A stretch of 64,000 nt of DNA from Fodinibacter sp963730365 (GCA_963730365.1 CAVSRM010000015.1:124001-188000), one strand, 5' to 3'. Shown: positions 1 to 8,920, numbered from the stretch's first letter. The notes: a model not told the origin generated them from the sequence alone. Numbers and translations are program-made.

Positions 1-888
1 GAGCACTTCGCCGCGGGCTCCGCCACCCCGGTCCAGGTCGTCGTTCCGGAGGGCGACGCCGAGGCAGCTCTTGAGGTCGTCACCTCGGATCCGGGGGTTG
101 CGGGTGCCTTCGTGGGTATCGCACCCCCTCAGCCGGGGCAGCCGGCGACGCCACCGCCGGTCGTCGACGGCTCCGTCCTCATCCAGGCGACGACGAACGA
201 CGCCTCCGACAGCCAGGGAGCCGAGGACACCGTCAAGCGGCTCCGCGACGACCTCGACCAGGTGAGCACCGAGGCCCTCGTCGGCGGCAACGCGGCGACG
301 AATCTCGATGTGCTCGAGGCCAGCTCGCGTGACCTCAAGGTGCTGGTCCCCACGATCCTGCTCGTCATCTTCCTCGTGCTTGCCCTGTTGCTCCGCTCCC
401 TCGTCGCACCGCTCCTCCTCGTCGCGGCCAACGTCGTGTCGTTCGCCGCGACGATCGGTATCGCCGCTCTCGTGTTCGACCACGTCTTCGGCTTCACCGG
501 AGGGGATCCCGCGATCCCCCTCTACGGGTTCGTCTTCCTCGTCGCGCTGGGGATCGACTACTCGATCTTCCTCATGACCCGGGTGCGCGAGGAGGCGCAG
601 GTGCGCGGCACCCGCCCCGGCATCCTCGTCGGGCTGGCCGTGACGGGTGGGGTCATCACGAGTGCCGGCATCGTCCTGGCCGCGACCTTCTCGGCGCTGT
701 CGGTCCTGCCCCTCGTCTTCCTCGTGCAGATCGCCTTCATCGTCGCCTTCGGTGTCCTGCTCGACACCTTCGTCGTCCGCTCGCTCCTCGTCCCGGCAGC
801 CGCCTACGACATCGGCCCACGGATCTGGTGGCCGGCGCGCTTCCGCTCCGACGAGGAACCCGTGAAGGACGTCTCTCCGGTCGCCTGA
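1..888 (+). CDS. MMPL family transporter, C-terminal part (5' truncated)
   Basis: The reading frame is open from base 1 and ends at TGA 886-888, so only the last 295 residues are visible. About 110 soluble residues are followed by five hydrophobic segments (roughly residues 113-133, 136-160, 170-190, 198-222 and 232-262). The third holds GIDYSIFLMTRVREE, the conserved MMPL/RND motif of the second membrane half. Family members are proton-driven inner-membrane exporters of lipids or drugs; the substrate cannot be read here. The internal GTG at 112 is not a credible start because homology-like sequence continues upstream of it. Confidence 0.9.
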   Translation, partial: EHFAAGSATPVQVVVPEGDAEAALEVVTSDPGVAGAFVGIAPPQPGQPATPPPVVDGSVLIQATTNDASDSQGAEDTVKRLRDDLDQVSTEALVGGNAATNLDVLEASSRDLKVLVPTILLVIFLVLALLLRSLVAPLLLVAANVVSFAATIGIAALVFDHVFGFTGGDPAIPLYGFVFLVALGIDYSIFLMTRVREEAQVRGTRPGILVGLAVTGGVITSAGIVLAATFSALSVLPLVFLVQIAFIVAFGVLLDTFVVRSLLVPAAAYDIGPRIWWPARFRSDEEPVKDVSPVA

Positions 889-916
889 CCGAACGCGGCT
901 CCCCGGAGGACGGGCC

Positions 917-922
917 TACGCT
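917..922 (+). promoter_or_regulatory. -10 hexamer TACGCT, leaderless start for the oxidoreductase
   Basis: TACGCT lies 7 nt before ATG 930. This fits a TANNNT -10 whose transcript begins at the start codon; no clear -35 or ribosome site is seen. Confidence 0.55.
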
Positions 923-929
923 GGCGCCC

Positions 930-1961
930 ATGATGCGTGTCGCACTCGCCGGGTTCGGATCGGCCGGCCAGACCATCCATGCCCCCCTGCTGCACGAGGC
1001 GGGCTGTCACGTCGCCGCGGTCTCCACGACCGACGCCGGCCGCGCCCGGGCCGCGCAGGAGGAGTTCCCCGGGACGAAGGTGGTGCCCCGGCTCGAGGAC
1101 CTCCTGGCCCTCCCGGGGCTCGACCTCGTCGTGCTCGCGACACCCAGCGGCGCCCACGCCGAGCAGGTGCGTGCCGTCATCGACGCCGGCATCGCCTGCC
1201 TGGTCGACAAGCCGCTCGCCGTCGACGCGCAGGCGGGGGCGGCGGTGGTCCGGCACGCGGCGAGGGCCGGGGTGCCGCTCACCGTCTTCCAGAACCGACG
1301 CTACGACCCGGAGCACGCGACCGTGGCGCGGGTCGTCGCCGAGGGCCTGGTCGGCAACCCGTTCCGCTACGAGATGCGGTGGGAGCGGTGGCGGCCGGTG
1401 CCCAAGAGCCGGTGGCGGGAGAACGCCGGCGCCGCCGACGGCGGTGGTCTCCTCCTCGACCTGCACAGCCACCTCGTCGATGCCGCCGTCCAGCTGTTCG
1501 GGCCCGTCGAGACCGTGTTCGCGACCGTGGCCGCCCGGACGACGAGGGCAGAGGACGACGCCTTCCTCGTCTGCCGCCACGACGGGGGTGTGGTCTCCCA
1601 CCTCGGCGCCACCTCCCTGTCCGGGGCACCGGGGCCGAGGGTGCGGCTCCTGGGTACGCGTGCGGCCTACGTCCTGGCCGACTTCGAGGGAGAACCACAC
1701 CCGTGGAGCGGCCAGGCCGACGCGGACCCGGCGCACAGCGGCTGGCTGTACCGCGGCGAGGAGCGCGAGGCCGTGGCCCGGGAGGGCACCCGCCAGGCCG
1801 ACCTCTACCGCGCGATCGAGGCGGCCCTGGGTTCGGCGCGACCCCAGGACGAGATGCCGGTCGACCCGTGGGACGCCGTGCACACCCTGGCCGTCATCGA
1901 TGCGGCTCGGGTCTCCGCGGACCACAACCAGGTGACCGCCGTGCACACCCCCCGCCCCTGA
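930..1961 (+). CDS. Gfo/Idh/MocA family NAD(P)-dependent oxidoreductase
   Basis: A 343-residue predicted cytosolic dehydrogenase. The N-terminal Rossmann fold has GFGSAG at residues 8-13, DKPL at 93-96 occupies the family's E/D-K-P position, and LLDLHSHLVD at 175-184 matches the conserved substrate-domain motif containing the catalytic histidine. Members oxidise or reduce sugars, inositols and related polyols; the substrate is not evident. ATG 930 (ATG 933 is adjacent) is chosen because TACGCT sits 7 nt upstream, although the frame stays open back to 828. The gene is probably its own transcription unit after the MMPL gene. Confidence 0.9.
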   Translation: MMRVALAGFGSAGQTIHAPLLHEAGCHVAAVSTTDAGRARAAQEEFPGTKVVPRLEDLLALPGLDLVVLATPSGAHAEQVRAVIDAGIACLVDKPLAVDAQAGAAVVRHAARAGVPLTVFQNRRYDPEHATVARVVAEGLVGNPFRYEMRWERWRPVPKSRWRENAGAADGGGLLLDLHSHLVDAAVQLFGPVETVFATVAARTTRAEDDAFLVCRHDGGVVSHLGATSLSGAPGPRVRLLGTRAAYVLADFEGEPHPWSGQADADPAHSGWLYRGEEREAVAREGTRQADLYRAIEAALGSARPQDEMPVDPWDAVHTLAVIDAARVSADHNQVTAVHTPRP

Positions 1962-1970
1962 CCGCTCCGG

Positions 1971-2705
1971 TCAGGCGGACCGAAGACGGCGGGGCTCGAT
2001 CCGCTCCTCGCGCACCGACTCGCCGTCCCGGGTGACGACGAAGGCGGCCTTGCCCTCGGTCTCGGACACGGCCTCGACGAGGTGGGTGCCCCGGTAGACG
2101 AGCCCGACCCCGTCGTCCGTGCAGTGCGTCTCGGGCAGCGTGCCGTCGGCGACGAGTGCCCGGACCGCTGGGCGACGGGACTCCTCGGAGTCATAGTGCA
2201 CGCCGTTGCCGTAGGGCAACAGACCCAGGCCGTTCGTGACCGGCCTCAGGTCGGGGCCGAAGGAGTCCGTGCAGCCCCCGGCATACCAGCAGATCGACCC
2301 GGCCGACACCCCGGAGAGCACGACACCGGCCTCCCACGCTGTGCGAAAGGCGGGTCGCAGGGCGTGCACGTCCCAGACGGCCAGGAGGTTGGCGACCGAC
2401 CCACCGTTGACCCACACGACATCCTGGGTGAGGAGGTGGCCGGGCACGTCGTCGAGGTTGGGCATCGGGAAGAGGTCGAGGCAGGTCAGGTCGAAGCCCG
2501 CGATGCGGCCGGCCTCATGGGCCCAGTAGTTCATGAACCGCGGGTCGCCGGATGCCGTGCCCACGAACGTCACCCGCGGTCGGCGGCCGTGCGAGCCGGA
2601 GAGCTCGACCGCGTGGTGCACGAGGGCGTCGAACTCGAGCTGGGTGCGACTGCCGGGACGGTAGCCGCCCGAGGTCGCGACGATGGTCGGTGCATCGGCT
2701 GCCAT
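1971..2705 (-). CDS. Peptidase E-like protein (S51 family)
   Basis: A 244-residue protein with a class I glutamine-amidotransferase-like fold. The nucleophile elbow SGVSAGSI (residues 131-138) places the candidate catalytic serine at 134, with a conserved histidine near 170 (GVHYDSEE). Family S51 enzymes cleave Asp-X dipeptides or process cyanophycin dipeptides in the cytosol. Start ATG 2705 is preferred over GTG 2714 because TAGGGT lies 7 nt upstream of 2705 and overlaps the GTG. It is convergent with the oxidoreductase, whose stop is 9 nt away. Confidence 0.88.
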   Translation of the reverse strand: MAADAPTIVATSGGYRPGSRTQLEFDALVHHAVELSGSHGRRPRVTFVGTASGDPRFMNYWAHEAGRIAGFDLTCLDLFPMPNLDDVPGHLLTQDVVWVNGGSVANLLAVWDVHALRPAFRTAWEAGVVLSGVSAGSICWYAGGCTDSFGPDLRPVTNGLGLLPYGNGVHYDSEESRRPAVRALVADGTLPETHCTDDGVGLVYRGTHLVEAVSETEGKAAFVVTRDGESVREERIEPRRLRSA

Positions 2706-2712
2706 GGACGTC

Positions 2713-2718
2713 ACCCTA
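2713..2718 (-). promoter_or_regulatory. -10 hexamer TAGGGT, leaderless start for the S51 peptidase
   Basis: Read on the minus strand, TAGGGT is 7 nt before ATG 2705. Confidence 0.55.
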
Positions 2719-2760
2719 GGCGCGCGGCGGCCCGGTGGTGGTCAGGAAGCGCAGGGGGCC

Positions 2761-2769
2761 TGTGGACAA
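2761..2769 (-). promoter_or_regulatory. Single DnaA-box-like 9-mer
   Basis: The minus strand reads TTGTCCACA, the high-GC form of the DnaA box. It lies in the 103-bp divergent gap between the S51 peptidase and the kinase. A single copy may be chance or a DnaA-regulated promoter; there is no cluster and so no origin. Confidence 0.25.
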
Positions 2770-2808
2770 CGTCATGGCCCGAGCGCGACCCTGAGCCAGA
2801 GTGGATCC

Positions 2809-4596
2809 ATGCACACCACAGCCGGTGCCGAGGAGAGCGCCCCGATGGTCCCGGGCTTCGAGCTCGGTCGACGGATCGGTCACGGGGCCACCAGTGAGGT
2901 CTGGGTCGCGGCCACCGAGGCGGACGGCCGCCGGGTGGCGCTCAAGGTGGTGCACGCCGACCTCGATGAGGTTCAGGCGGCAGCCCGGGAGGCGGCACTG
3001 TCGGCGGCGGTGGCGTCACCGCACCTCGTGCGCATCGAGGCCTGCCTCCCGCTACCCGGCGGACGGGTGGCCCTGGTGATGCCACACCTGGCCGGGGGCA
3101 GCCTCGAGGCGCTCGTGGAGGCCCGGGGGCACCTCGAGCCCGGTGAGGTGGTCACCGTGCTGGCGCCGGTGGCCTCCGCACTGGCGCGGCTGCACGCCGT
3201 CGGTGTGGTCCACGGCGACGTCTCACCGGGCAACGTGCTCCTCGACCTCGACGGTCGACCGCACCTCGGCGACCTCGGGGTCGGCCGGATCGTCGGGGAG
3301 GCTCCGGCGGGTGTCTGGGGCTCGGACGGCTACGTCGCACCCGAGGTCGTCCTCGGGTCGGACCCCTCGCCCGCCGCCGACGTCTACTCCCTCGGTGCGC
3401 TGGGGTGGTTGTGCCTCACCGGGTCGGTCCCGGGGGCTCCGGGGCTGCGCCCGGCCCTGGCCGACGTGGCCGGCGCCGCCGCGACGCCGGAGCTGTCTGC
3501 CCTCGTCGCGGCACTGGACTCGGCCATCGACGCCGACGCGTCGACGCGACCCGACGCCGACGCGCTGGCCTGGGCGCTGTTCTCAGCGGCGACACCACGA
3601 CCGATCCACCTCGTGAAGGGCGATGACGACGTCAGCGCCGTCACGTACCGGCTGCGGGCGGCGGCAGGCTCCGATGGCGTGCCGGGGGCGACCCAGCCCG
3701 TGGCCGTCCGGGGTCGCCGCTCCTGGCGAGGGCGGATGCCGTGGCTGGGCTCGCGGAACTGGCTGCGCCCGTGGCGCTGGCGTGGCTCGGCGCCGGAGCC
3801 CGCACGGCCGGAGCCCGCACGGCCAGAGCCCGCAGTCCTCGGCAGCGCGGGGAGTGCGGTGCGGAGGGGGCACCGCACTCCCCGTCCTGGCTCCCTCGAG
3901 GTGCCGAGGGCGAGGCCTCCTCGACCGTCTCCCCACGGAACGCCCCGACACGGGGCGGGACGGCGGACGGGGGGACGGCGGGGGCCCGCCACGGGCGGGC
4001 GGGTTCCCGGGCGAGCCGTCGTCGTGGCGGTCGCCGTGGTCGCACTGGCGGTGGCCGGCCTCGGTTCCACTACCCCGGGATGGCCAGGACGCGGCGGGCC
4101 GGCTCTGGACCCGTCGGCGGTCTCCGGGCCCGCTGGGCAGCGTCCCGCCGATTCGTTCCCCGCCGAGAAGCTCTTCGACGACCGCTCGCTCGATCCGCGA
4201 CTCGACGCCGACGCGCCCTCGGACCGCCCGACGGAGCTCGTGTCGGCGTTGGCGGCGGCGCGAGCGGCAGCATTCCGCTCGGCCAGTCCGTCCCGACTGG
4301 GCGAGGTCGACGCCCCCGGATCGGCCGCGTGGTCTCGTGACGTCTCGGACGTCACCGAGCTGCGACGCTCCGGGGTCCGCTACCTCGGCCTGCACCACGA
4401 GGTCGTCGCGGCGACCACCGTTGCGGTCGAGGGTTCGCGCGCTGTGGTCCGCGCCCGCGTCGACACCAGCGGGTACGCCGTCACGGGTCGGGGCGACCGC
4501 GAGGAGAGGCCGCCGAGTGCCGGTGCCTCGGTCCTCGTCGACCTGGTTCGCACCGACGCCGGGTGGCGGGTGAGCGACCTCAGGGCTGACGGCTGA
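2809..4596 (+). CDS. Atypical membrane-anchored Ser/Thr protein kinase
   Basis: A 595-residue bitopic protein. The kinase domain spans about residues 17-270, with glycine loop IGHGATSEV, VAIK-type lysine K46 (VALKV), catalytic loop HGDVSPGN (D137, N142) and DLG at D155. HGD replaces HRD and serine replaces the usual catalytic-loop lysine, so it is a non-RD, possibly weak kinase. A long Pro/Arg-rich linker follows, then one membrane helix near 402-420 and an outer domain of about 170 residues that may be NTF2-like. ATG 2809 is chosen; ATG 2845, with an upstream GAGGAG, is a real alternative. It is convergent with the epimerase gene. Confidence 0.85.
   Translation: MHTTAGAEESAPMVPGFELGRRIGHGATSEVWVAATEADGRRVALKVVHADLDEVQAAAREAALSAAVASPHLVRIEACLPLPGGRVALVMPHLAGGSLEALVEARGHLEPGEVVTVLAPVASALARLHAVGVVHGDVSPGNVLLDLDGRPHLGDLGVGRIVGEAPAGVWGSDGYVAPEVVLGSDPSPAADVYSLGALGWLCLTGSVPGAPGLRPALADVAGAAATPELSALVAALDSAIDADASTRPDADALAWALFSAATPRPIHLVKGDDDVSAVTYRLRAAAGSDGVPGATQPVAVRGRRSWRGRMPWLGSRNWLRPWRWRGSAPEPARPEPARPEPAVLGSAGSAVRRGHRTPRPGSLEVPRARPPRPSPHGTPRHGAGRRTGGRRGPATGGRVPGRAVVVAVAVVALAVAGLGSTTPGWPGRGGPALDPSAVSGPAGQRPADSFPAEKLFDDRSLDPRLDADAPSDRPTELVSALAAARAAAFRSASPSRLGEVDAPGSAAWSRDVSDVTELRRSGVRYLGLHHEVVAATTVAVEGSRAVVRARVDTSGYAVTGRGDREERPPSAGASVLVDLVRTDAGWRVSDLRADG
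3793..3834 (+). repeat. Tandem 15-nt repeat in the kinase linker
   Basis: Two perfect copies of CCGGAGCCCGCACGG (3793-3807 and 3808-3822) and a partial third copy with one change encode EPARP repeats just before the membrane helix. Confidence 0.8.
3848..3884. repeat. Perfect 15-bp inverted repeat inside the kinase coding region
   Basis: Arms 3848-3862 (CGGGGAGTGCGGTGC) and 3870-3884 are exact reverse complements around a 7-nt loop. The element sits immediately downstream of the 15-nt tandem repeats and is translated as part of the low-complexity linker. Confidence 0.85.
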
Positions 4597-4605
4597 ACGT
4601 CGTCG

Positions 4606-5559
4606 TCAGCCGACCAGCCACCTGACCGCGGACTCGAGGTCGCCATGGGTGTACTGGAAACCGCTCTCGCGCAGCACGTCGCCGACGATGCGCTGGCTGC
4701 CGAGGATCTCGCCCGCGAACTCGCCGACGGCCACTCGGGCGGCGAACGCGGGGGCTGGCAGGACCGCTGGGCGGTGCATCGCCCGCCCGAGGGCTGCGGC
4801 GACCTCGCGCTGGCGTGCGGGCCGGGGGCCCGTGAGGTTGACCGGACCCGTGACCTCGGGGTGGTCGAGGAGGTGGAGGATCGCTCCGACCTCGTCAGCG
4901 AGAGTGATCCACGGCCAGAACTGCCGGCCCGAGCCGATCGGACCCCCCAGACCCAGCCGGGCCAGGCGGGCCAAGGGACCCGCCGCCCCGCCCTCGGTGT
5001 CGAGCAGGAGACCGGACCTGTCCAGCCTGAAGAGGGTTCGCGACGGGCTGCCCGACGGCGCCAGAACGAGCCCCGTCCGGAGGAAGGCGACGGGTGCGCC
5101 TGCGTCGATCGCCGACTGGGCGCTGGCCTCCCACGCAAGGACCACGTCCGCGAGGAACCCGGTTCCGGGCGGGCTGTCCTCGGTGAGCTCCTCATCGCCG
5201 CGGTCGCCGTAGACACCCACAGCCGACCCGCACAGGAACCTGATCTCCCGGCCCGCCTCGGCCACCGCGGAGGCGACGGCTGTCGTGCCGTTGGTGCGCG
5301 AGGCGAGGATCTCGTGCTTGTACGAGGGCGTCCAGCGCCGGTCGCCGACGCCCGCCCCGGCGAGGTGCACCACGGCATCGACACCGTCGAGGGCGTGGGG
5401 GCCGAGGCTGCGGCTCGCGGGGTCCCAGCGGACCTCGTCCGGGGCCGAAGGGGCCCGCCGGACGAACCGCACCACCTCGTCGCCACGCTCATGGAGCGCG
5501 GCGACGAGGGGGGTGCCGATCAGGCCGGAGGACCCGGTGATGGCGATGCGATGGGCCAT
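4606..5559 (-). CDS. TIGR01777 family NAD-dependent epimerase
   Basis: A 317-residue SDR-fold protein with the N-terminal nucleotide motif ITGSSGLIG, SAVGVYGDRGD around the active-site tyrosine, and a C-terminal region with SQRIVGDVLRESGF typical of the YfcH/TIGR01777 family. The reaction is unassigned in most members. It is the last gene of a minus-strand run lpd - sucB - epimerase, 22 nt after sucB. In M. tuberculosis the equivalent neighbour of dlaT is Rv2216 (recalled), which supports orthology by context. Confidence 0.88.
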   Translation of the reverse strand: MAHRIAITGSSGLIGTPLVAALHERGDEVVRFVRRAPSAPDEVRWDPASRSLGPHALDGVDAVVHLAGAGVGDRRWTPSYKHEILASRTNGTTAVASAVAEAGREIRFLCGSAVGVYGDRGDEELTEDSPPGTGFLADVVLAWEASAQSAIDAGAPVAFLRTGLVLAPSGSPSRTLFRLDRSGLLLDTEGGAAGPLARLARLGLGGPIGSGRQFWPWITLADEVGAILHLLDHPEVTGPVNLTGPRPARQREVAAALGRAMHRPAVLPAPAFAARVAVGEFAGEILGSQRIVGDVLRESGFQYTHGDLESAVRWLVG

Positions 5560-5581
5560 CTCGGTGCTCGAGGTGCCCGGG

Positions 5582-7501
5582 TCAGAGACCCAGGGACGCC
5601 TCGAAGGCCCCTTCCTCGAGGCGCTGCTTCATCGTCGTGAGGAAGCGGGCCGCATCCGCACCGTCGACGATCCGGTGGTCGTAGGACAGTGCGAGGTAGA
5701 CCATCGAGCGGATCGCGATCGTCTCGCCACCGTCCTCGGCATCGACGACCACGGCACGACGAACGACAGCGCCCGTGCCCAGGATCGCCACCTGGGGCTG
5801 GTTGATGATCGGGGTGTCGAAGAGTGCACCCCGCGACCCGGTGTTGGTGATCGTGAACGTGCCACCCGCCAGGTCGTCCGGGGTGATCTTGTTGTTGCGC
5901 GTCCGGTCCGCGAGCTCGGCGATCCCTCGGGCCAGGCCGGCGATGTTGAGATCGCCGGCATTCCTGATCACGGGGACCAGAAGGCCCTTCTCGGTGTCGA
6001 CGGCGATCCCGAGGTGTTCGGCACCGTGGTAGGTCACCTCGTCCTCGTCGAGGCTCGCGTTGACCGTGGGGTGGGCCTTGAGGGCCTCGACCGCAGCGAG
6101 GGCGAAGAACGGCAGGAAGCTCAGCTTGGTGCCCTCCCGCGCCGCGAACTCGCCCTTGGCACGCTCACGCAGCCGAGCGATGCGGGTGACGTCGACCTCG
6201 ACGACGGTGGTGAGCTGGGCGGAGGTCTGGAGCGACTCCACCATCCGGCGCGCGATGGTCTTGCGCAGGCGCGACATCTTCTCGGTCGTGCCTCGCTTGG
6301 ACCCTTCGGCCGGGGCGCGCGAGGCTCCGCCCGACGCGGAGGTCTTTGCAGCGGTCGCGGACGCCGGTGCCGACTCCTTCGCGGACTCGGCCGCCTTGGT
6401 TTCCTCGGCTGCCGCGACGACGTCCTGCTTGCGGATCCGGCCACCGATCCCGGTGCCCTCGATGCTCGAGAGGTCGACGCCGTGGTCGGCTGCCAGCTTG
6501 CGCACCAGGGGAGTGACGTACGCGGCTGCGTCGCCGCTCTCGTTCTTCGGCCGGGGCGTGGGCGCGGTGGAGGTCGAGGTCGCCGCTGCCGGGGCATCGT
6601 CGGCCTTGGCTGCGGCGGCGTCGGCGGTCTGCTGCGGCGGGGCCTCCGCGGACTTCTGCTCCGGCTCGGGCTCGGACTTCTGCTCCGGCTCCGGCTCCTG
6701 CTCCGGCTCGGGCTCGGACTCGGACTCGGACTTCTGCTCGGACTTCTGCTCGGGCTCGGACTTCTGCTCCGGCTCGGACTGGCTGGATCCGCCGCCGCTG
6801 CCGCCCACGACCGCGAGGTCGGCACCCACGGGCACCGTCTCGTCCTCCTGGACGAGGATCGAGGTCAGGGTGCCGGCCACGGGGGAGGGGATCTCGGTGT
6901 CGACCTTGTCGGTGGAGACCTCGAGCAGGGGCTCGTCGACCGCCACCTCGTCGCCCTCCTGCTTGAGCCAACGGGTGATCGTCCCCTCGGTGACCGACTC
7001 GCCCAGGGCGGGCATCGTCACGGTGGTGCCGTCGCCGGAGCCGGACGCCCCGGCGGAGGGTTCAGGCGCGGAGTCCTCCTCGCCGCCCTCGTCCTCGGCG
7101 GGCTGGTCCTCTTCGCCGTCGTCCGCCTCGTCGTCGTCCGCGGACTCCGCATTGTCGGCGGGAGCATCCTCGGCGGGCTCGTCCGACGAGGCCGGGGCCT
7201 CGTCCGCCGAGCCCGAGTCGTCCTGCGCGTCCTGATCCCCGGACGAGTCGCCCTCGGGGGCGTCACCGTCGCCGATGACGGCGAGGTCGGCGCCGACCGG
7301 CACGGTGTCATCCTCCTCCACGAGGATCTCCTGCAGCGTCCCGGCGATGGGGGACGGGATCTCGGTGTCGACCTTGTCGGTCGACACCTCGAGCAGGGGC
7401 TCGTCGACGGCGACCTCGTCACCCACGTTCTTGAGCCACCGCGTCACGGTCCCCTCGGTGACGGACTCGCCGAGTGCAGGCATCTTCACGCGTTCTGACA
7501 T
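5582..7501 (-). CDS. sucB: Dihydrolipoamide acyltransferase (E2) with two lipoyl domains
   Basis: The 639-residue E2 core of a 2-oxoacid dehydrogenase complex. Lipoyl domains occupy about 1-77 and 162-233, with STDKVDTE lysines at K43 and K199. An E3/E1-binding domain lies at about 328-365 (YVTPLVRKLA...GRIRKQDV), and the catalytic domain carries DHRIVDG near residue 609. The first interdomain linker is very acidic and the second is an S/E/P/Q/K repeat tract. Actinobacteria commonly share this E2 between pyruvate and 2-oxoglutarate complexes. It sits 39 nt downstream of lpd, so E3 and E2 are co-transcribed. Confidence 0.95.
   Translation of the reverse strand: MSERVKMPALGESVTEGTVTRWLKNVGDEVAVDEPLLEVSTDKVDTEIPSPIAGTLQEILVEEDDTVPVGADLAVIGDGDAPEGDSSGDQDAQDDSGSADEAPASSDEPAEDAPADNAESADDDEADDGEEDQPAEDEGGEEDSAPEPSAGASGSGDGTTVTMPALGESVTEGTITRWLKQEGDEVAVDEPLLEVSTDKVDTEIPSPVAGTLTSILVQEDETVPVGADLAVVGGSGGGSSQSEPEQKSEPEQKSEQKSESESEPEPEQEPEPEQKSEPEPEQKSAEAPPQQTADAAAAKADDAPAAATSTSTAPTPRPKNESGDAAAYVTPLVRKLAADHGVDLSSIEGTGIGGRIRKQDVVAAAEETKAAESAKESAPASATAAKTSASGGASRAPAEGSKRGTTEKMSRLRKTIARRMVESLQTSAQLTTVVEVDVTRIARLRERAKGEFAAREGTKLSFLPFFALAAVEALKAHPTVNASLDEDEVTYHGAEHLGIAVDTEKGLLVPVIRNAGDLNIAGLARGIAELADRTRNNKITPDDLAGGTFTITNTGSRGALFDTPIINQPQVAILGTGAVVRRAVVVDAEDGGETIAIRSMVYLALSYDHRIVDGADAARFLTTMKQRLEEGAFEASLGL
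6645..6790 (-). repeat. Low-complexity tandem repeats encoding the E2 hinge
   Basis: Imperfect iterations of short units such as CTTCTGCTCCGGCTCGG (plus-strand reading) encode Ser/Glu/Pro/Gln/Lys residues between the second lipoyl domain and the E3-binding domain. Such tracts can change length by slippage without shifting the frame. Confidence 0.8.
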
Positions 7502-7540
7502 CGGGACAGCTCTCCTTCTTCGATGGTGGCGGACATCACT

Positions 7541-8920
7541 CTAGTTGTGTGCGTGCAGCGGTTTCCCGGCGAGTGCCAGATGGGCCTCTCCCAGCGCCTC
7601 GTTCTGGGTCGGATGGGCGTGCACGAGTGCCGCCACCTCCTCGGCGTGCGCGCCCCACCCGACGATGAGCTGCGCCTCCCCGATCTGCTCGCCCATCCTC
7701 GAGCCGACCATGTGGACCCCCAGGACCGGGCCGTCCTTGACCCGGACGAGCTTGACGAACCCCTGGGTCCCCAGGATCTGCGACTTGCCGTTGCCGCCCA
7801 GGTTGTACTCGTAGGCCTCCACGTCGGCGTGCCGCTCACGGGCCTGCTCCTCGGTGAGGCCGACCGAGGCGACCTCGGGCTCGCAGTACGTCACCCGGGG
7901 GATGCCGGACTCCTCGATCGGCGTGGGGGCGAGCCCGGCGATCTCCTCGGCGACGAAGATCCCCTGGGCGAAGCCACGGTGCGCGAGCTGGAGCCCCGGA
8001 ACGATGTCGCCCACGGCATACACCCCGTCGACGGAGGTGCGGCAGCGCTCGTCGGCCAGTACGAAGCCCGCTTCCATCTCGACCCCCGCCTCGGCGTACC
8101 CGAGCCCGTCCGTGACCGGGCCGCGACCGACCGCGACCAACAGGAGGTCGGCGACGATCTCCTCACCGCCCTCCAGCCGGACCGTCACCGTGTCGTCGTC
8201 CTGGCGGACCGACTCGAACCGGGCGCCGGTCCTCGTGATGATGCCGCGCTTGCGGAAGGCCCGCTGCAGCGCCGCACTCGACGCCGGGTCCTCCGCAGCG
8301 ACGAGACGCGGGAGGGCCTCGACGATGGTGACCTCCGCCCCGAACGACCGCATCACGGACGCGAACTCGACCCCGATGACGCCTCCGCCGAGGACCACCA
8401 CACGGTCCGGGACCTGGTCGAGGCCGAGAGCCTGGTCGCTGGTCATCACCTGGCCGGCGATCTCCAGCCCCGGGAGGGTGCGGGCGCAGGAGCCGGTGGC
8501 CAGCACCACGTGCCGACCGACGAGCCGTCGGTCGCCGACCGCCACGGTGCGCGGGCCCTCGAGCCGCCCGGACCCCTCGACGTAGTCGACCTTGCGTGCC
8601 GAGACCAGGCCCTGAAGCCCCTTGTGGAGGCGGTTGACGACCCCTTCCCGGTACGCCGTCACAGCGGGCAGGTCGATGCCCTCCAGCGTGGCCCGCACGC
8701 CGACGGTCCCGGCCTCGCGCGCGGTGTCGGCGACCTCGGCGGCGTGCAGGAGGGCCTTGGTCGGGATGCACCCGCGGTGCAGGCACGTGCCACCCAGCTT
8801 GTCCTGCTCGACGAGCGCGACGCTCAGGCCGAGCTCGGCGGCGCGCAGGGCGCAGGCATACCCCCCGCTACCTCCCCCGAGGACGACGACGTCGTGGGTG
8901 GGTGTGGCGGTGGCCGGCAT
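7541..8920 (-). CDS. lpdA: Dihydrolipoamide dehydrogenase (E3)
   Basis: A 459-residue FAD disulfide reductase that reoxidises dihydrolipoamide with NAD+. It shows the FAD motif GGGSGG (residues 15-20), redox disulfide GGTCLHRGCIPTK (C46, C51), a second Rossmann motif VVLGGGVIGVE and the C-terminal interface HAHPTQNE with the catalytic His-Glu pair. Start ATG 8920 has GAGGAG about 9 nt upstream; the frame is open to 8965 but without support. It is first in the lpd - sucB - epimerase operon. Confidence 0.95.
   Translation of the reverse strand: MPATATPTHDVVVLGGGSGGYACALRAAELGLSVALVEQDKLGGTCLHRGCIPTKALLHAAEVADTAREAGTVGVRATLEGIDLPAVTAYREGVVNRLHKGLQGLVSARKVDYVEGSGRLEGPRTVAVGDRRLVGRHVVLATGSCARTLPGLEIAGQVMTSDQALGLDQVPDRVVVLGGGVIGVEFASVMRSFGAEVTIVEALPRLVAAEDPASSAALQRAFRKRGIITRTGARFESVRQDDDTVTVRLEGGEEIVADLLLVAVGRGPVTDGLGYAEAGVEMEAGFVLADERCRTSVDGVYAVGDIVPGLQLAHRGFAQGIFVAEEIAGLAPTPIEESGIPRVTYCEPEVASVGLTEEQARERHADVEAYEYNLGGNGKSQILGTQGFVKLVRVKDGPVLGVHMVGSRMGEQIGEAQLIVGWGAHAEEVAALVHAHPTQNEALGEAHLALAGKPLHAHN

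Noticed and set aside
2761..2769. Replication origin at the DnaA-box-like site
   Set aside because: It is a single 9-mer with no second box, no AT-rich unwinding region and no dnaA/dnaN nearby.
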